A stretch of DNA of 64,000 bases from Micromonospora sp. C28SCA-DRY-2 (GCF_030519475.1 NZ_JAUMKD010000001.1:1054001-1118000); one strand, 5' to 3'. Positions 38,502 through 47,065 are shown, counted from the first letter of the stretch. Numbers and translations: made by a program. The notes: a model not told the origin generated them from the letters alone.

Positions 38502-39191
38502 CTATCCGGTCCCCGCCTTGTAGCCCACGCCGCGAACCGTGAGGATGATTTCCGGCCGCTCGGGATCCGGCTCGATCTTGGCGCGGAGCCGCTGCACGTG
38601 CACGTTGACCAGCCGGGTGTCCGCCGCGTGCCGGTAGCCCCAGACCTGCTCCAGCAGCACCTCGCGGGTGAACACCTGGCGCGGCTTGCGGGCCAGCGCG
38701 ACCAGCAGGTCGAACTCCAGCGGGGTGAGCTTCACCTCCTCGCCGTTACGGCTCACCGTGTGCGCCGGGACGTCGATGGTGATCTGGTTGCCGGGCGGCC
38801 CGATGGTCAGCATCTCCGGGGCGGCGTCCTCGCCGCGCCGCAGCCGGGCCCGCATCCGGGCGACCAGTTCCTTGGGCTTGAACGGCTTGACCACGTAGTC
38901 GTCGGCACCGGACTCGAGGCCGAGGACCACGTCGACGGTGTCGCTCTTGGCGGTCAGCATGACGATCGGAACGCCCGATTCGGCGCGGATCGACCGGGCC
39001 ACGTCGATACCACTCATACCGGGCAGCATCAGGTCGAGCAGCACGATGTCGGGCCGATTGTCGCGGAAGGCGGCCAAGGCCCGCTCCCCGTCGGCCACGA
39101 ACGAGGGCAGGAAGCCCTCGCTGCGCAGGACGATGCCGAGCATCTCGGCGAGCGCTGGGTCGTCGTCGACCACCAGTACCCGGGCTCTCAT
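38502..39191 (-). CDS. mtrA: Response regulator MtrA
   Basis: The 229-residue OmpR-family regulator has a receiver domain with the acidic pocket VLVVDDDPAL and phospho-acceptor Asp53 in IVLLDLMLPG, the Lys in YVVKPFKPKEL, and a C-terminal winged helix (LTPLEFDLLVALARKPRQVF and DTRLVNVHVQRLRAKIEPD). It is the essential regulator of wall hydrolases and replication genes in mycobacteria and a development regulator in Streptomyces. The ATG at 39189-39191 follows GGATGGAAAATTAATCCC, a locally AT-rich stretch that probably includes the promoter. It is divergent from the membrane protein gene at 39390. Confidence 0.98.
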   Translation of the reverse strand: MRARVLVVDDDPALAEMLGIVLRSEGFLPSFVADGERALAAFRDNRPDIVLLDLMLPGMSGIDVARSIRAESGVPIVMLTAKSDTVDVVLGLESGADDYVVKPFKPKELVARMRARLRRGEDAAPEMLTIGPPGNQITIDVPAHTVSRNGEEVKLTPLEFDLLVALARKPRQVFTREVLLEQVWGYRHAADTRLVNVHVQRLRAKIEPDPERPEIILTVRGVGYKAGTG

Positions 39192-39389
39192 GGGATTAAT
39201 TTTCCATCCCCGTTCAGTTCGGTGGGATCCACGTCACCCGGCACGGTACTGCCGCGGGACGCCGTCGCCCAGCAACCGGCCCCCCGGACACCGCCCGGCG
39301 TGCGGGTCCACCTCGGCGGACCGCGCGTGACACCATGATCCCCGCGTGCGCCGTCACGCGCCACCACCGTTCGTCCACCAGGAGTACGC

Positions 39390-40232
39390 GTGCCCGACGC
39401 CGGCCCGACCGCCGTGCTCCCGCGTCGCCCGCTCACCGTCGGTGAGCTGCTCGACTCGGCGGTCCTGCTGCTGCGCGACCACGCCCGGGTGCTGGTCCCT
39501 CTCGCCGCGGTGCTGGCCGCGGGCGAGCAGCTGCTGCTCCTGCCGGTACGCCTGGCGGCCGGCACGGAACCGCCCGTCTGGTTCGTCGAGTTCGGCCGGT
39601 TCGGCTGGTACTGGCTGCTGCTGGTCATCGGCGCGGCCACCGAGTCGATGATCATCGCGCTGCTCGGCAACCCGGCCGCACGGGCCGCCGGGGCGGCGCT
39701 GCTCGGCCGGCGCGCCGGCGCCCGGGACCTGCTCCGCCCCGCCGGGGCACGGTGGGGGGCGACCCTGCTGCTGGTGCCGGTGGTGGGTGCGGTGATGACC
39801 ACCGCCGCCCTGCTCGGACCCACCTGGATCATCGGTTTCGCCCTGCTCGGCGCGGTGACCCCGGCGCTGGTCGTGGACCGGGTGCACCCGCTGCGCGCCC
39901 CGCTGCGCTCGGCCGCGCTCGCGGTCCGCGCCGGGGGCCGGGCCGGCGCCGTCCGGTTGCTCGGCTACCTCGCCTGGTGGCTCGTCCGGGTCGGCCTCGG
40001 GGTGGGCGTCTACTACGGGCTGGACGGGCTCGACCTGCTGCCCGAGGCGTGGCAGATCCCGGTGTCCCTGCTCGTCTGGGCGGGCGTGAACAGCGTGGCG
40101 TATCCGGCGATCGCCTGCCTGGACGCGGCGGTCCACCTGGAGACCCGGATCCGCACCGAAGGGCTGGACATCCTGCTCGCCCGCGCTCCGGCCGGCACGC
40201 CGGACGCCGCGCTGCTGGCGGCCGGGCGATGA
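39390..40232 (+). CDS. Polytopic membrane protein heading the MoxR/DUF58 operon
   Basis: The 280-residue protein has six or so hydrophobic helices, including HARVLVPLAAVLAAGEQLLL, WYWLLLVIGAATESMIIALL and WGATLLLVPVVGAVMTTAAL. The N-terminal phrase RRPLTVGELLDSAVLLLRDH and the later PLRAPLRSAALAVRAGGRAG resemble the glycerophosphodiesterase membrane-domain-like proteins common in actinobacteria. No catalytic motif is present. AGGAGTACGC precedes the GTG start. Its stop overlaps the next ATG as ATGA, placing it first in a five-gene coupled operon with DUF4129, DUF4350, MoxR and DUF58 proteins. Confidence 0.85.
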   Translation: MPDAGPTAVLPRRPLTVGELLDSAVLLLRDHARVLVPLAAVLAAGEQLLLLPVRLAAGTEPPVWFVEFGRFGWYWLLLVIGAATESMIIALLGNPAARAAGAALLGRRAGARDLLRPAGARWGATLLLVPVVGAVMTTAALLGPTWIIGFALLGAVTPALVVDRVHPLRAPLRSAALAVRAGGRAGAVRLLGYLAWWLVRVGLGVGVYYGLDGLDLLPEAWQIPVSLLVWAGVNSVAYPAIACLDAAVHLETRIRTEGLDILLARAPAGTPDAALLAAGR

Positions 40233-40804
40233 GCTTCAGCCGGTGGTGGACCGAGACCACGGCGTCCCTCGGTGACCGGGTACCGCTGCCCCTGGCCGCG
40301 CTGCTGCTGGTGCTCGCGGCGGTGCTGGTCGCCGTCGCGTGGTACACCTACCCGGCCTGGGTGCCCCGCCGGCTGCCCCGGCTGTGCCGGCGGAGACGCC
40401 GGGCCCGGCCGGGCCCGGCGACCGCCGCGCCGGTCGTGCCCGCCGCCCGGGAGCCGGCCGAGGAGCCGGCGGCGGCCGTCCACCTGTCCCTGGCCGACCG
40501 GCTGGCCGCCGAGGGCCGCTACGCCGAGGCGGTCCGCGAGCGGTTGCGGGCCATGCTCCGCGAGCTGGTGACCCGCCGGATGGTGCGGCTGCGCTCCGGG
40601 ATGACCGTCACCGAGGTGATCGCCACGGCGAGCGAGCACCACCCGCCGGTCGGCCCGCCGCTGCGCGCGGCCGGCGCGATCTTCTCCGAACTCTGGTACG
40701 CCGAGCGCCCCGCCACCGCCGAGCACGACCGCCGGATGCGGGAGCACGCCGGCGAGCTGCACCGGGTGCTGGCCGGGCCGGCCGAGCGGGAGGACCGGCC
40801 GTGA
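40229..40804 (+). CDS. DUF4129-domain membrane protein
   Basis: The 191-residue protein has a single transmembrane helix (about residues 20-42, PLPLAALLLVLAAVLVAVAW). A basic stretch follows, then a cytoplasmic helical domain with LSLADRLAAEGRYAEAVRER and FSELWYAERPATAEHDRRM, the pattern of DUF4129. DUF4129 proteins are membrane partners of MoxR/DUF58 systems and are sometimes fused to transglutaminase domains. The ATG at 40229 overlaps the upstream stop and the stop overlaps the next GTG, so translation is coupled on both sides. Confidence 0.88.
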   Translation: MSFSRWWTETTASLGDRVPLPLAALLLVLAAVLVAVAWYTYPAWVPRRLPRLCRRRRRARPGPATAAPVVPAAREPAEEPAAAVHLSLADRLAAEGRYAEAVRERLRAMLRELVTRRMVRLRSGMTVTEVIATASEHHPPVGPPLRAAGAIFSELWYAERPATAEHDRRMREHAGELHRVLAGPAEREDRP

Positions 40805-42252
40805 CCGCGACGACGACAGCCGGCGCGCGGACCGGGGCCACCACCACCGCCAAGGGGCGCGGCGGGCGGGGCCGGCGGTGGCACCGGATCGTGATCCCGC
40901 TCGGGCTGGCCGCGCTGCTGCTCACCACCACCCTGGTCACCCATGCCGTCGACCAGCCCGATCCGGACGCCGGCTTCCTCTCCCCGGTGGCCACCGGCGA
41001 CCACGGGGGCAGCCGCCTCGCCGCCGCCCTGCGCGAGCGCGGGGTCACCGTGCAGCGGGAGACCACCACGGCGGCGGCACTGGCGGCCGTCCGGTCCGCG
41101 CCGGCCACGCTCTTCGTCCCCGCGCCGGCGCTGCTGCGCCGGGAGACCGTCCGGGCCCTGGACCGGCTTCCGGCCCGGACCCGGCTGGTCCTGGTCGACC
41201 CGGCCCGCCCGGTGCTGGTCTCCGCCGGGCTGCCGCTGCTGCCCGGCGAGCGCCGCTGGGCGGCGCAGGCGCTCGGCCCGGCGGCCGGCGGGCTGCCCTG
41301 CCAGCTGCCCGAGCTGGGCGGGGTCGGCAGCGCGGCCGTCGGCCTGCAGCGCTACACCGCCGGCTCCTACCGGCCGGAGCAGGTCCAGTTCTGCTTCGCC
41401 GGCGCGCTGGCCCGGGTGTCCGGGGCGGTCGAGCAGGTGGCGGTCGGTGCCAGCGACCCGTTCCGCAACGACCGGATCGCCGAGTGGGACAACCTCGCCT
41501 TCGCCACCGGCCTGCTCGGGGTGACCGGCCGGGTGGTCTGGCTGGACCTGGCCGAGCCGGAGCCGCCGCCGGCCACCGGCACCGGCCGCCCGTCCCGGAC
41601 GCCGGCCACCGAGGACGGTCCGGGCACCGGGACCGGTGACGGCAGCGGCGACGGCACGGGCACCGGCGACGGCCGGGGCGGCCCCGGAGAACCCGGCCAG
41701 CCCGGCGGCCCGGGCGGGGGCGACCAGTCCGGCTCCGGTGACGGCGACGGCGAGGCCGCCGACCGGGACGACCCGCCGAACCCGCTCTGGGCCGCCTTCC
41801 CGCCCTGGTTCTGGGCGTTGCTGGCCCAGCTCGCGCTGGCGGTGCTGTTCCTGGCGCTCTGGCGGGCCCGCCGGCTCGGCCCGCCGGCGGCGGAGCCGCT
41901 GCCGGTGACCGTCCGCTCCGCCGAGACGGTCCTCGGCCGGGCCCGGCTCTACCAGCGGGCCGGGGCGCGCGAGGCGGCCGCCCGGACGCTGCGGGAGGCC
42001 GCCCTGACCCGGCTGCTCCCCCGGCTCAACCTGCCGGCGGACGCGGCGCCGGACCGGGTCGCCGGCGCGGTCGCCGCCCGCACCGGCGCCGAGCCGGCCG
42101 CGACCGAGGAGCTGCTGTACGGCGGCGAGCCGGAGACCGACCAGGACCTGCTGGAGCTGGCGCGCGCGCTGGACGGGGTGACCCGTACGGTGGCACCGCC
42201 GGCCTCCCCCGACGTGCCACTGCCCGACCGAACCGAAGGAGAACCGCGGTGA
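40801..42252 (+). CDS. DUF4350-domain membrane protein
   Basis: The 483-residue protein has an N-terminal transmembrane helix (about residues 30-48), then a DUF4350 domain (HGGSRLAAALRERGVTVQRE, APATLFVPAPALLRRE). A Gly/Asp/Thr-rich low-complexity linker spans about residues 260-320 and a second transmembrane helix (PPWFWALLAQLALAVLFLAL) follows. The soluble C-terminal part has RLYQRAGAREAAARTLREAA. The DUF4350 core probably faces outside between the two helices. DUF4350 proteins always occur with MoxR and DUF58 partners; a role in assembling or quality-controlling envelope complexes is proposed for such systems but not shown here. The GTG start overlaps the upstream TGA. Confidence 0.87.
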   Translation: MTATTTAGARTGATTTAKGRGGRGRRWHRIVIPLGLAALLLTTTLVTHAVDQPDPDAGFLSPVATGDHGGSRLAAALRERGVTVQRETTTAAALAAVRSAPATLFVPAPALLRRETVRALDRLPARTRLVLVDPARPVLVSAGLPLLPGERRWAAQALGPAAGGLPCQLPELGGVGSAAVGLQRYTAGSYRPEQVQFCFAGALARVSGAVEQVAVGASDPFRNDRIAEWDNLAFATGLLGVTGRVVWLDLAEPEPPPATGTGRPSRTPATEDGPGTGTGDGSGDGTGTGDGRGGPGEPGQPGGPGGGDQSGSGDGDGEAADRDDPPNPLWAAFPPWFWALLAQLALAVLFLALWRARRLGPPAAEPLPVTVRSAETVLGRARLYQRAGAREAAARTLREAALTRLLPRLNLPADAAPDRVAGAVAARTGAEPAATEELLYGGEPETDQDLLELARALDGVTRTVAPPASPDVPLPDRTEGEPR

Positions 42253-43241
42253 CCCGACCCGCCGGAACCGCCGAGCCGCAGATCGCCGACCCGGACGCCG
42301 CCCGAGCCGCCCTGCACCGGCTGCGCACCGAGGTGGCCAAGGCGGTCGTCGGGCAGGACGCGGTCGTCACCGGCCTGGTGATCGCCCTGCTCTGCCGCGG
42401 CCACGTACTGCTGGAGGGCGTGCCCGGGGTGGCCAAGACGCTGCTCATCCGCACCGTGGCCACCGCGCTGCACCTGACCTCGAAGCGGGTGCAGTTCACC
42501 CCCGACCTGATGCCCGGCGACGTCACCGGGTCGCTGATCTTCGACCCGCACACCGCCGCGTTCACCTTCCGGGAGGGGCCGGTCTTCACCAACCTGCTGC
42601 TCGCCGACGAGATCAACCGGACGCCGCCGAAGACCCAGTCGGCGCTGCTGGAGGTGATGGAGGAGCGGCAGGTCTCGGTGGAGGGCGACCGGCGGCCGCT
42701 GCCCGAGCCGTTCATCGTCGCCGCCACCCAGAACCCGATCGAGTACGAGGGCACCTATCCGCTGCCGGAGGCGCAGCTGGACCGGTTCCTGCTCAAGCTC
42801 ACCGTGCCGCTGCCCAGCCGGGAGGAGGAGCTGGGCGTGCTGCGCGCGCACCACGCCGGCTTCGACCCCCGCGACCTGGCGGCGGCCGGCGTACGACCGG
42901 TGGCCGGGGCGGCCGACCTTGCCGCGGCGCGGGCCGCGGTGGGCCGGGTGCACGTGGCGGAGCCGCTCCTCGGCTACCTGGTCGACCTGTGCCGGGCCAC
43001 CCGGGCCACCCCGGCGCTGGAGCTGGGCGCCTCGCCCCGGGGCGCGACCGCGCTGCTCGGCACGGCCAAGGCGTGGGCCTGGCTGGCCGGCCGGGACCAC
43101 GTCGTGCCGGACGACGTCAAGGCGGTCGCCCGGCCCACCCTGCGGCACCGGCTGCGGTTGCGACCGGAGGTCGAACTGGAGGGCGTCAGCGTGGACGCGG
43201 TGCTGGACACGGTGCTCGCCACCGTGCCGACCCCGCGATGA
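42249..43241 (+). CDS. MoxR-family AAA+ ATPase
   Basis: The 330-residue cytoplasmic ATPase has Walker A LLEGVPGVAKTLLIRTVATA, Walker B LLLADEINRTPPKTQSALLE, sensor 1 IVAATQNPIEYEGTYPLPEA and the arginine-finger region LDRFLLKLTVPLPSREEELG. The C-terminal lid holds SPRGATALLGTAKAWAWLAG. MoxR ATPases act as chaperones that insert cofactors or mature protein complexes together with DUF58 or VWA proteins. The GTG start at 42249 overlaps the DUF4350 stop as GTGA, and the DUF58 gene follows with an ATGA overlap. It is a different subfamily from the Mg-chelatase-like ATPase at the left end of the window. Confidence 0.95.
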   Translation: MTRPAGTAEPQIADPDAARAALHRLRTEVAKAVVGQDAVVTGLVIALLCRGHVLLEGVPGVAKTLLIRTVATALHLTSKRVQFTPDLMPGDVTGSLIFDPHTAAFTFREGPVFTNLLLADEINRTPPKTQSALLEVMEERQVSVEGDRRPLPEPFIVAATQNPIEYEGTYPLPEAQLDRFLLKLTVPLPSREEELGVLRAHHAGFDPRDLAAAGVRPVAGAADLAAARAAVGRVHVAEPLLGYLVDLCRATRATPALELGASPRGATALLGTAKAWAWLAGRDHVVPDDVKAVARPTLRHRLRLRPEVELEGVSVDAVLDTVLATVPTPR

Positions 43242-44548
43242 CCTGGCGGGCGGCGCTCCTGCTGGCGGCCGGTGCGCTGACCCTGCCGGCCTGGCCGTCG
43301 CCGCTCGCCGGGATGCTGGTGATGACCGGGGCGGTGCTGCTCCTGGTGGTGCTGGACCGGGCGCTGGCGGTGCCGCCGAGCGCGCTGACCGCCACCCGGG
43401 ACGGGGACCGCACGGTCCGGCTCGGCGGCACCGCCACCGTCGTGCTGCACCTGGGCAACCCCTCCGCCCGTACGCTGCGCGCCCAGGTCCGCGACGCCTG
43501 GGTGCCGTCGGCCGGCGCCCGTCCGGACGTCCCGCCGACCCGGCTGGTCCGGGTCGAGCCCGGCCGGTCCGCCGCGCTGCCCAGCCGGCTCACCCCCACC
43601 CGCCGCGGTGACCGGCCGGCGGTGGCGCTGACCGTCCGCTCCCTCGGCCCGCTCGGGCTCGGATTCCGCCAGCGCTCGGAGCGCCCGGCCACGCCGCCGT
43701 GGACGCTGCGCGTGCTGCCCCGCTTCGACTCGCGCCGGCACCTGCCGGAGAAGCTGTCCCGGCTCCGGGTGATCGACGGCACCCAGGTCACCCGGGGACG
43801 CGGCCAGGGCACCGAGTTCGACACCCTGCGCGAGTACGTGGTCGGCGACGACGTGCGCTCGATCGACTGGCGGGCCAGCGCCCGCCGGGCCGACGTGCTG
43901 GTGCGCACCTGGCGGCCGGAGCGGGACCGCCGGCTGGTCTGCGTGCTGGACACCGGCCGCACCTCGGCGATCCGGGTCGGCGACGAGCCCCGGCTGGACA
44001 CCGCGATCGACGCGGCGCTGCTGCTCACCGCCCTCGCCGCGCGTGCCGGCGACCGGGTCGACCTGCTCGCCGCCGACACCGCCGTACGGGCCACGGTGAC
44101 CGGGACCGGGCGGCCGGCCCTGCTGCCCCGGCTGGTGCACGCGCTGGCCCCGCTGCAACCGGCCCTGGTGGAGACGGACTTCGACCTGATCGCCGGCGAG
44201 CTGTTGCGGCGGCAGCGGCAGCGCAGCCTGGTGGTGCTCTTCACCGCGCTGGAGGCCGGTGCGCTGAGCGCGGGCCTGCTGCCGGTCCTGCCCCGGCTGG
44301 CCGCCCGGCACCGGGTGCTGATCGCGGCGACCCACGACCCGGTGCTGACCGCGCTCACCACGGCCGTACCGGCGCAGCCCCGGGACGCCTACGCGGCGGC
44401 GGCCGGCTGGCGGGCGCTGGCCGAGCGGGACCGCATCCGCGCCGCCCTGGCCCGGCACGGCGTCCTGGTCGTCGACGCCCCCGCCGGCCGCCTGGCCCCC
44501 ACCCTCGCCGACACCTACCTCCGCCTAAAATCCCAAGCCCAACTCTGA
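43238..44548 (+). CDS. DUF58-domain protein
   Basis: The 436-residue protein starts with two hydrophobic helices (about residues 3-50). An Ig-like beta segment follows, then the DUF58 signature GQGTEFDTLREYVVGDDVRS IDW near residue 195, split here only for length, and a VWA-like C-terminal half (RLVCVLDTGRTSAIRVG, SLVVLFTALEAGALS). DUF58 proteins are the usual clients or adaptors of MoxR ATPases. It is the last gene of the coupled operon. Thirty-eight bases past its stop is a long palindrome that could terminate the transcript. Confidence 0.93.
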   Translation: MTWRAALLLAAGALTLPAWPSPLAGMLVMTGAVLLLVVLDRALAVPPSALTATRDGDRTVRLGGTATVVLHLGNPSARTLRAQVRDAWVPSAGARPDVPPTRLVRVEPGRSAALPSRLTPTRRGDRPAVALTVRSLGPLGLGFRQRSERPATPPWTLRVLPRFDSRRHLPEKLSRLRVIDGTQVTRGRGQGTEFDTLREYVVGDDVRSIDWRASARRADVLVRTWRPERDRRLVCVLDTGRTSAIRVGDEPRLDTAIDAALLLTALAARAGDRVDLLAADTAVRATVTGTGRPALLPRLVHALAPLQPALVETDFDLIAGELLRRQRQRSLVVLFTALEAGALSAGLLPVLPRLAARHRVLIAATHDPVLTALTTAVPAQPRDAYAAAAGWRALAERDRIRAALARHGVLVVDAPAGRLAPTLADTYLRLKSQAQL

Positions 44549-44586
44549 CCACCCCACCCCACCCCACCCCGCCCTGCGGTACGGCT

Positions 44587-44649
44587 GGTTGATCATGAGG
44601 TTAGCGGCGGTTCTGGAGATCGAGAACGCCGCTAACCTCATGATCAACC
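44587..44649. repeat. 63-bp near-perfect inverted repeat (long hairpin)
   Basis: GGTTGATCATGAGGTTAGCG... pairs with ...CGCTAACCTCATGATCAACC through 22 bp, then one bulged G, then TTCT/AGAA, around a loop of about nine bases. It lies between two convergent genes and probably terminates the DUF58 operon. On the minus strand it encodes the last 15 residues and the TAA stop of the SpoIIM-like protein. Confidence 0.93.
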
Positions 44650-45608
44650 GGGGTGGGGGTGGGGGTGGGGGTGGGGGTGGCGCGGGGGCCGAGGGTGAGG
44701 ATGTAGGCGAGGAAGGCGAGCCAGATGGCGGCGCCGGCGGCGATGCGGAAGGGGATCGGCACGGGCGCGGGGGTGATGAACGCCTCGATGACGGCGGAGA
44801 CCGCGAAGAGCCCGACCAGCCCGACGGCGACCAGGATGGCCTGGCGCCCGGCCCGGGCCACCGCCTGCCCCCGGGTCAGCCCGGCCGGTGGCGAGATCCA
44901 CGCCCAGCCGGTCCGCAGCCCGACGCCGGCGGCCACGAAGACCCCGGTCAGCTCCAGCAGCCCGTGCGGGGTGATCAGGCCGAAGAAGACGTCGGCCCGG
45001 CCGTGGGAGACCATCACCCCGCCGGTCACGCCGATGTTCAGCGCGTTCTGCCACAACAGGTAGAGCACCGGGACGATGAGCACCCCGGCGGCCAGGCAGC
45101 GGGCGGCCACCCAGGCGTTGTGCGTCCAGAGCTGGACGGCGAAGGTGGGCGCGGAGTACTCGGTGTAGTAGTCGGCGAAGCCGGAGTCGGCCAGTTCGGC
45201 GGCCGCCTCCTCGCCGATGAACGCCGCCGCGGTATCGGGATTTCCGGCCACGAACCAGATCAGGAAGAAGCTGAGCAGGGTGAACCCGGTCGCCACACCG
45301 CACCACCACGGCCAGGCCCGGTAGACCGCGCCGGGGAAGCCGGCCACCAGGAAGCGACCCACCGCCGCCCAGGACGGCCGGGGTCGTCCGGTGAGCCGGG
45401 CCCGGGCCCGGAGCACCACCTGGGAGAGCTGGCCGACCAGCGCCGGGTCGGGCGAGCGGCTGCGCAGCACCGAGAGTTGCGTGGCGGCCCGCTGGTAGAG
45501 CACTACCAACTCGTCGATCTCGGCGGCGTCCAACCGCCGCCGGTCGGTCAGCGCCTCGAGCCGACGCCACTCCCCGCCGTGCTCCGCGACGTACGCGTCG
45601 AGATCCAC
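44601..45608 (-). CDS. Stage II sporulation protein M-like (DUF95) membrane protein
   Basis: The 335-residue protein starts VDLDAYVAEHGGEWRRLEAL, like other actinobacterial SpoIIM-family proteins. LVVLYQRAATQLSVLRSRSP follows, then about six transmembrane helices with WTHNAWVAARCLAAGVLIVP and LITPHGLLELTGVFVAAGVG, both typical of SpoIIM. In bacilli SpoIIM takes part in engulfment; here it more likely belongs with the neighbouring RDD and MoxR/DUF58 genes. The last 25 residues are unusual: a Thr-Pro run from a microsatellite, then VDHEVSGVLDLQNRR from the palindrome. The GTG at 45606-45608 has GGGGGTGG upstream; an ATG at 45632 overlaps a TATGAT -10 box and is less likely. Confidence 0.87.
   Translation of the reverse strand: MDLDAYVAEHGGEWRRLEALTDRRRLDAAEIDELVVLYQRAATQLSVLRSRSPDPALVGQLSQVVLRARARLTGRPRPSWAAVGRFLVAGFPGAVYRAWPWWCGVATGFTLLSFFLIWFVAGNPDTAAAFIGEEAAAELADSGFADYYTEYSAPTFAVQLWTHNAWVAARCLAAGVLIVPVLYLLWQNALNIGVTGGVMVSHGRADVFFGLITPHGLLELTGVFVAAGVGLRTGWAWISPPAGLTRGQAVARAGRQAILVAVGLVGLFAVSAVIEAFITPAPVPIPFRIAAGAAIWLAFLAYILTLGPRATPTPTPTPTPVDHEVSGVLDLQNRR
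44650..44683. repeat. G-rich hexanucleotide microsatellite (GGGGGT)n
   Basis: About five units of GGGGGT directly adjoin the palindrome. On the minus strand they encode the alternating Thr-Pro run (TPTPTPTPTP) near the C-terminus of the SpoIIM-like protein. Runs of four or five G make a G-quadruplex on the plus strand possible. Confidence 0.85.
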
Positions 45609-45627
45609 CGTCCACCCCCGTTCGCGG

Positions 45628-45637
45628 ATCATAGTGT
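45628..45637. promoter_or_regulatory. Overlapping divergent -10 boxes of SpoIIM-like and RDD genes
   Basis: TATGAT on the minus strand (45628-45633) and TAGTGT on the plus strand (45632-45637) overlap by two bases, between the divergent starts at 45608 and 45649. Neither has a good -35. Overlap would make the two transcripts compete for polymerase. Confidence 0.4.
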
Positions 45638-45648
45638 TCACTGTCGGG

Positions 45649-46797
45649 GTGAGCGCGCAACCACGACCGCCGGCCCCGGGCTGGGGTGACGCCGGACTGG
45701 TCAGCGGAGAGGCCGTGGCGCTGGACGTGCGGGTCGCCCGGATCGGCTCCCGCGCGCTGGCGCTGCTGCTCGACGTGGTGACCCAACTGCTGCTCGCGCT
45801 GGTCCTGGCCATGCTGGTCGGCATCGTGCTCGCCGCGCTGCCGATGCGCCTGGTGGACGCGGCGCTGAGCAACGCCGTCGGCACCGTCGCGCTGGTGTCC
45901 GTGCTGGTCGGCTACCCGGTGCTCTTCGAACGGTTCAACCACGGCCGGACGCCCGGCAAGATGGCCGTCGGGTTGCGGGTGGTCAGCGCCGACGGCGCGC
46001 CGGTCGGCGTCCGGCAGTCACTGACCCGCGCGCTGGTCGGCGTCGCGGTGGAGTGGCCCGGGCTGGTGCTGCCGCTGCTGAGCTGGGTGGCGGGCGTGAC
46101 GGTGATGCTGACCGACCGGCACGGCCGGCGGCTGGGCGACCTGGTGGCCGGCACGATGGTCGTGCACACCCGGTCGGCGATCATCTGGCGGCCGGTGCCG
46201 ACCTCGGTGCCGGCGCTGGTCGGCTGGGCGCACACGCTGGACCTGAGCCGGCTCGACGACGGTCTGGCGCTGGCCGCGCGGCAGTACCTGGCCCGGGTGC
46301 ACCAGTTGGCCGAGCCGGCGCGGGACCGGCTGGCCCGTGGCCTGTGGGCCGAGGTCGCGGCGGTGATCACCCCACCCCCGCCGCCCGGCCTGCCGGCGAC
46401 GGTCTACCTGGCGGCGGTGCTCGGTGAGCGGCACCGCCGGGCGCGGCTGCGGCTGGCCCGGGGACGGGCGGTCACCGCGGCGCTCTGGCCGGAGCTGCTG
46501 CCCGGCCCGGCCACCCCACCGGCCCCCACCGCCACCTCCCCGGCCGCCAGCGCCGTTTCCCCGGCCCCCACCGCCGCCGCGCCGGCCGCCGGCGCCGCTT
46601 CCCCGGCCGTCGGGTCCTCTGCGGCCGGTGCCGCCTTCCTGGCCACGGCCGGCGCTGGGTCGACGCCCTCGGTGGTCGCACCGGCGGCGGCCGTCCGGCC
46701 GGCGGCGCCCGGCGCGGCGCCGGTGGCCGTGCCGGCGCAGGCCGGCCCGCCCACGGTACGACCGGCGACGGCGCCCGGAGACCGTCCCGACCGCTGA
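45649..46797 (+). CDS. RDD-family membrane protein with low-complexity C-terminal tail
   Basis: The 382-residue protein carries an RDD domain of about 170 residues. The first Arg-Asp region is VARIGSRALALLLDVVTQLL, followed by FNHGRTPGKMAVGLRVVSAD and VTVMLTDRHGRRLGDLVAGTM with the conserved Asp and Arg. There are three or four transmembrane helices. A cytoplasmic helical segment follows (residues 180-280), then about 100 residues of Ala/Pro/Ser/Val-rich disordered tail. RDD proteins are integral membrane proteins, some of them sodium/proton antiporters. The neighbourhood of SpoIIM, MoxR and DUF58 genes is conserved in actinobacteria. The GTG at 45649 (VSAQPRPPAPG) is preferred over 45634. 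Confidence 0.88.
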   Translation: MSAQPRPPAPGWGDAGLVSGEAVALDVRVARIGSRALALLLDVVTQLLLALVLAMLVGIVLAALPMRLVDAALSNAVGTVALVSVLVGYPVLFERFNHGRTPGKMAVGLRVVSADGAPVGVRQSLTRALVGVAVEWPGLVLPLLSWVAGVTVMLTDRHGRRLGDLVAGTMVVHTRSAIIWRPVPTSVPALVGWAHTLDLSRLDDGLALAARQYLARVHQLAEPARDRLARGLWAEVAAVITPPPPPGLPATVYLAAVLGERHRRARLRLARGRAVTAALWPELLPGPATPPAPTATSPAASAVSPAPTAAAPAAGAASPAVGSSAAGAAFLATAGAGSTPSVVAPAAAVRPAAPGAAPVAVPAQAGPPTVRPATAPGDRPDR

Positions 46798-46824
46798 CCA
46801 CCGCCGCTCGCCGGTCGACGCCTC

Positions 46825-47065
46825 GGCCTGGCAACGCCGCCACGGCCGCGCCCCGGCCGGACAACACCGCCCCGGCCGCGCCCGCCGGGCAACGCTCCGC
46901 CGGTCGACGCCCCGGCCGGGCAACACCGCGCTGGTCGGGCTCCGGCCGGACACCGCCGCCCCGGCCCCGCCCCGGCCGGACAACGCCGCGCCGGCCGCGC
47001 TCCGGCCGGGCAACACCGCGCCCCGCCGGGCAACACCGCCCCGGGCGGGCAACGCCTCGACGGGG
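46825..47065. repeat. Degenerate tandem repeat, about 30-bp period
   Basis: The core GGNCAACRCCGC recurs at about 46830, 46861, 46889, 46920, 46949, 46980 and 47010, then at 20-bp spacing at 47030 and 47049, in a background of CCCCGGCCGG blocks. The 371-bp gap between the RDD gene and the next gene consists mostly of this array. All six frames are open here only because of its composition; I see no real gene. Confidence 0.75.

Noticed and set aside
46018..47052. Minus-strand repetitive frame through the minisatellite
   Set aside because: The frame consists of CPAGARPARR-like repeats produced by the tandem array and overlaps the RDD gene antisense; no start signal or family resemblance.
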